This document shows, piece by piece, positions 60,944 through 64,000 of a stretch of DNA of 64,000 nt; within the stretch, counting starts at the first letter, position 1; each line of letters begins with the position of its first letter. Location of the stretch: assembly GCF_002929805.1 (NCBI RefSeq), contig NZ_PJJM01000097.1, forward strand, positions 1-64,000. The letters run 5' to 3'. A model generated the notes under the pieces. That model was not told the DNA's origin and did no database searches. It saw only the letters and a list, made by a program, of their open reading frames with translations. Source of the DNA: Cryobacterium sp. Y50. GTDB taxonomy: Bacteria > Actinomycetota > Actinomycetes > Actinomycetales > Microbacteriaceae. Position numbers and translations under genes: made by a program.

Positions 60944-61746
60944 CTATTCGTGGGCAAGGGTGGAAGGCAGCGCGATGAGGGTCTCGATACGCAGTACTCC
61001 GAGGCGGGCGGCCTCGACGGAGTCGGAGTCTGTAGTTACGGGTGCCACGGGAACTGCGGCTTCGCGCGGCGAGGAGGGGGCAGCGGATGCGGCGACGCGG
61101 TCCAGCCAGACCCCCGTCAGCCCCGCGGCGGCGGCGCCCACAGCGTCCGTGCGAAGCCGATCACCGACATATACCGCTTCCTTCACCGGCACGTCGAACA
61201 GCGCGCAGGCATGCTGGAAGATGCGTGCGTCGGGCTTGGCGAAGCCGAGAGCACCGGAGGTGACGACATGCTCAAACCGTTCGGTCAGCCCGACCCGCCG
61301 AATCTTTTCTTCCTGAAAACTTGGCTCACCGTTCGTGATGAGGCCAAAGCGCACCCCGGGCACAAGCTCCGCCAGCGCGTCTAAGCAGGGGAGCGCGTCA
61401 TCGTGCAACCGCCAACTGGCCCGGTAACTGAGGAAGTAGTCGTCGAACCAGGCGTCAGCCTCGGCGTCAGTCAGGGAAATGTGGAACGATGCCGCGAAAT
61501 CCTGGGCCCGGGCGCGTCGCTGTCCGGCAAAATCCAGAGCGCCCATCAGGTAGGAGTGATAGTGCTCCTCCTCGAGCGCGTCCCAGAGCACGGTCGCGGC
61601 GGCGCGGTCGCCGGTCGCAAATGCGCCTCCGATCCGGTCGAGGTGGAGCAGAATGCCCGCCGCGACCGCTCCCCGGTGCTCGAACAGGGTGTCGTCGAGG
61701 TCGAACAGCACCACTCGAGGCAGCGACAATGGGTCAGAATCACGCA

Positions 61747-61747
<1 letters not shown>
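60944..61747 (-). CDS. HAD-family hydrolase
   Basis: A 267-residue haloacid-dehalogenase-superfamily phosphatase. Motif I is VVLFDLDDTLFEHRG, motif II GLITNGE, motif III the Lys in GFAKPDARIF, and motif IV VYVGDRLRTDAVGA. The helical cap lies between motifs I and II (about 35-120). The substrate is probably a small phosphorylated metabolite. The ATG overlaps the trpS stop by one base (TGATG); last gene of the operon. Confidence 0.88.
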
Positions 61748-63602
<1,855 letters not shown>

Positions 63603-63611
63603 GGACCAAGT

Positions 63612-64000
63612 CTAGTTAGCGGCATCCGCTCGGTCGTACTGCGTGACGACCGCTTCAGCCGTTCGGAGCCGTCGCCGGGCGCCCCGCCGGGCATACCAGG
63701 GCGAGGCATCGAGATCGGCTCTGGCGGCGGTGAGCTCGCCCTGCGCGGTTAGCCGTAGGGCATCGTGCATGCGCTGCGCCTGGTCTTCCGCCGCCTCATC
63801 GGCGCTGAGAGTATGTGGCGGAATACCGGCATCGTCCATCCCCACTGCAATCCACGACGCCGCGAGCAAGGTGACCGTGCTCACGAGGTTGAACCAGATC
63901 AGCAGCCCGATGATCACCACAAAGGTCGCCAGCAACGGGTTACGGCTGGCGCCACCGAGCAGCGCACCACCGAGAATTTTGAGCAGGCCGAGCGCCAACC
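63612..64000 (-). CDS. YihY/UPF0761 (BrkB-like) membrane protein, C-terminal part
   Basis: The window edge cuts off the 5' end. The visible 129 residues contain one long hydrophobic helix (LLATFVVIIGLLIWFNLVST, then VTLLAASWIAVGM), the last membrane segment and motif of YihY/BrkB family proteins, followed by a soluble Ala/Arg-rich tail of about 70 residues. It is the first visible gene of the xthA-trpS-HAD operon. No true start is in the window. Confidence 0.75.
   Translation of the reverse strand, partial: LALGLLKILGGALLGGASRNPLLATFVVIIGLLIWFNLVSTVTLLAASWIAVGMDDAGIPPHTLSADEAAEDQAQRMHDALRLTAQGELTAARADLDASPWYARRGARRRLRTAEAVVTQYDRADAAN

Overview
The window is high-GC, densely packed chromosomal DNA from an actinobacterium, most likely a member of the Microbacteriaceae (Cryobacterium/Leifsonia/Salinibacterium-like). 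The reasoning is the GC-rich codon use with frequent GTG starts and ATGA/TAATG-type overlaps, RamB next to GTP-dependent PEP carboxykinase, an ArsR-ArsC fusion, binding-protein-dependent sugar uptake with no local ATPase, and an AbiEi/DUF559 gene. No tRNA, rRNA, CRISPR array or intact transposase was seen. The genus is inference.

Region 1 (1-10.7 kb) is an arsenic/phosphate island: arsR, an arsR-arsC fusion, a complete pstSCAB operon ending in a response-regulator-like gene, a shrunken SulP transporter with a MerR regulator, and divergent arsM / arsD-arsA. Two similar palindromes (6256-6275 and 8440-8455) lie upstream of pstS and between arsM and arsD, which suggests that phosphate uptake and arsenic detoxification share a regulator. 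Region 2 (10.7-16.6 kb) holds housekeeping and accessory enzymes: a Gfo/Idh/MocA oxidoreductase, dacB, pncA, an alpha/beta hydrolase and an aromatic-type aldehyde dehydrogenase.

Region 3 (16.7-27.2 kb) is a catabolic block for homoprotocatechuate (3,4-dihydroxyphenylacetate): ring-cleavage dioxygenase, semialdehyde dehydrogenase, a DapA-family lyase, a GntR repressor, an unusual FAH-RraA fusion, an MHS-family transporter, and IclR divergent from succinate-semialdehyde dehydrogenase. The ring is opened, oxidised and isomerised/decarboxylated. The product is then probably split to pyruvate and succinic semialdehyde, which GabD oxidises to succinate. Separate HpaH hydratase and HpaI aldolase genes are absent, so the DapA-like protein and/or the RraA domain may replace them.

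Region 4 (27.5-37.2 kb) has a SpoU methyltransferase, a thiolase/SDR pair, a frameshifted winged-helix pseudogene, two small membrane proteins, agmatine deiminase plus N-carbamoylputrescine amidase, and ramB divergent from pckG. Region 5 (37.2-45 kb) is a mannoside-use operon: ROK regulator, ABC binding protein, two permeases and a GH38 alpha-mannosidase. Region 6 (45-49.8 kb) has an ABC exporter, a decayed ABC transporter and an MHS transporter. Region 7 (49.8-53.5 kb) is a riboflavin operon under an FMN riboswitch. Region 8 (53.6-58.9 kb) is glycerol catabolism (SorC-type regulator, glpD, glpF, glpK). Region 9 (59-60.9 kb) is a cluster of inverted-repeat elements around an AbiEi/DUF559 gene. 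Region 10 (60.9-64 kb) is the operon yihY-xthA-trpS-HAD.

The most unexpected structure is a dispersed non-coding repeat family. Seven copies, five of them 96-97 bp, share about 18-20 bp inverted ends of the form GTGGCTAATTCAGGAAAT and have unrelated cores. All lie between genes.
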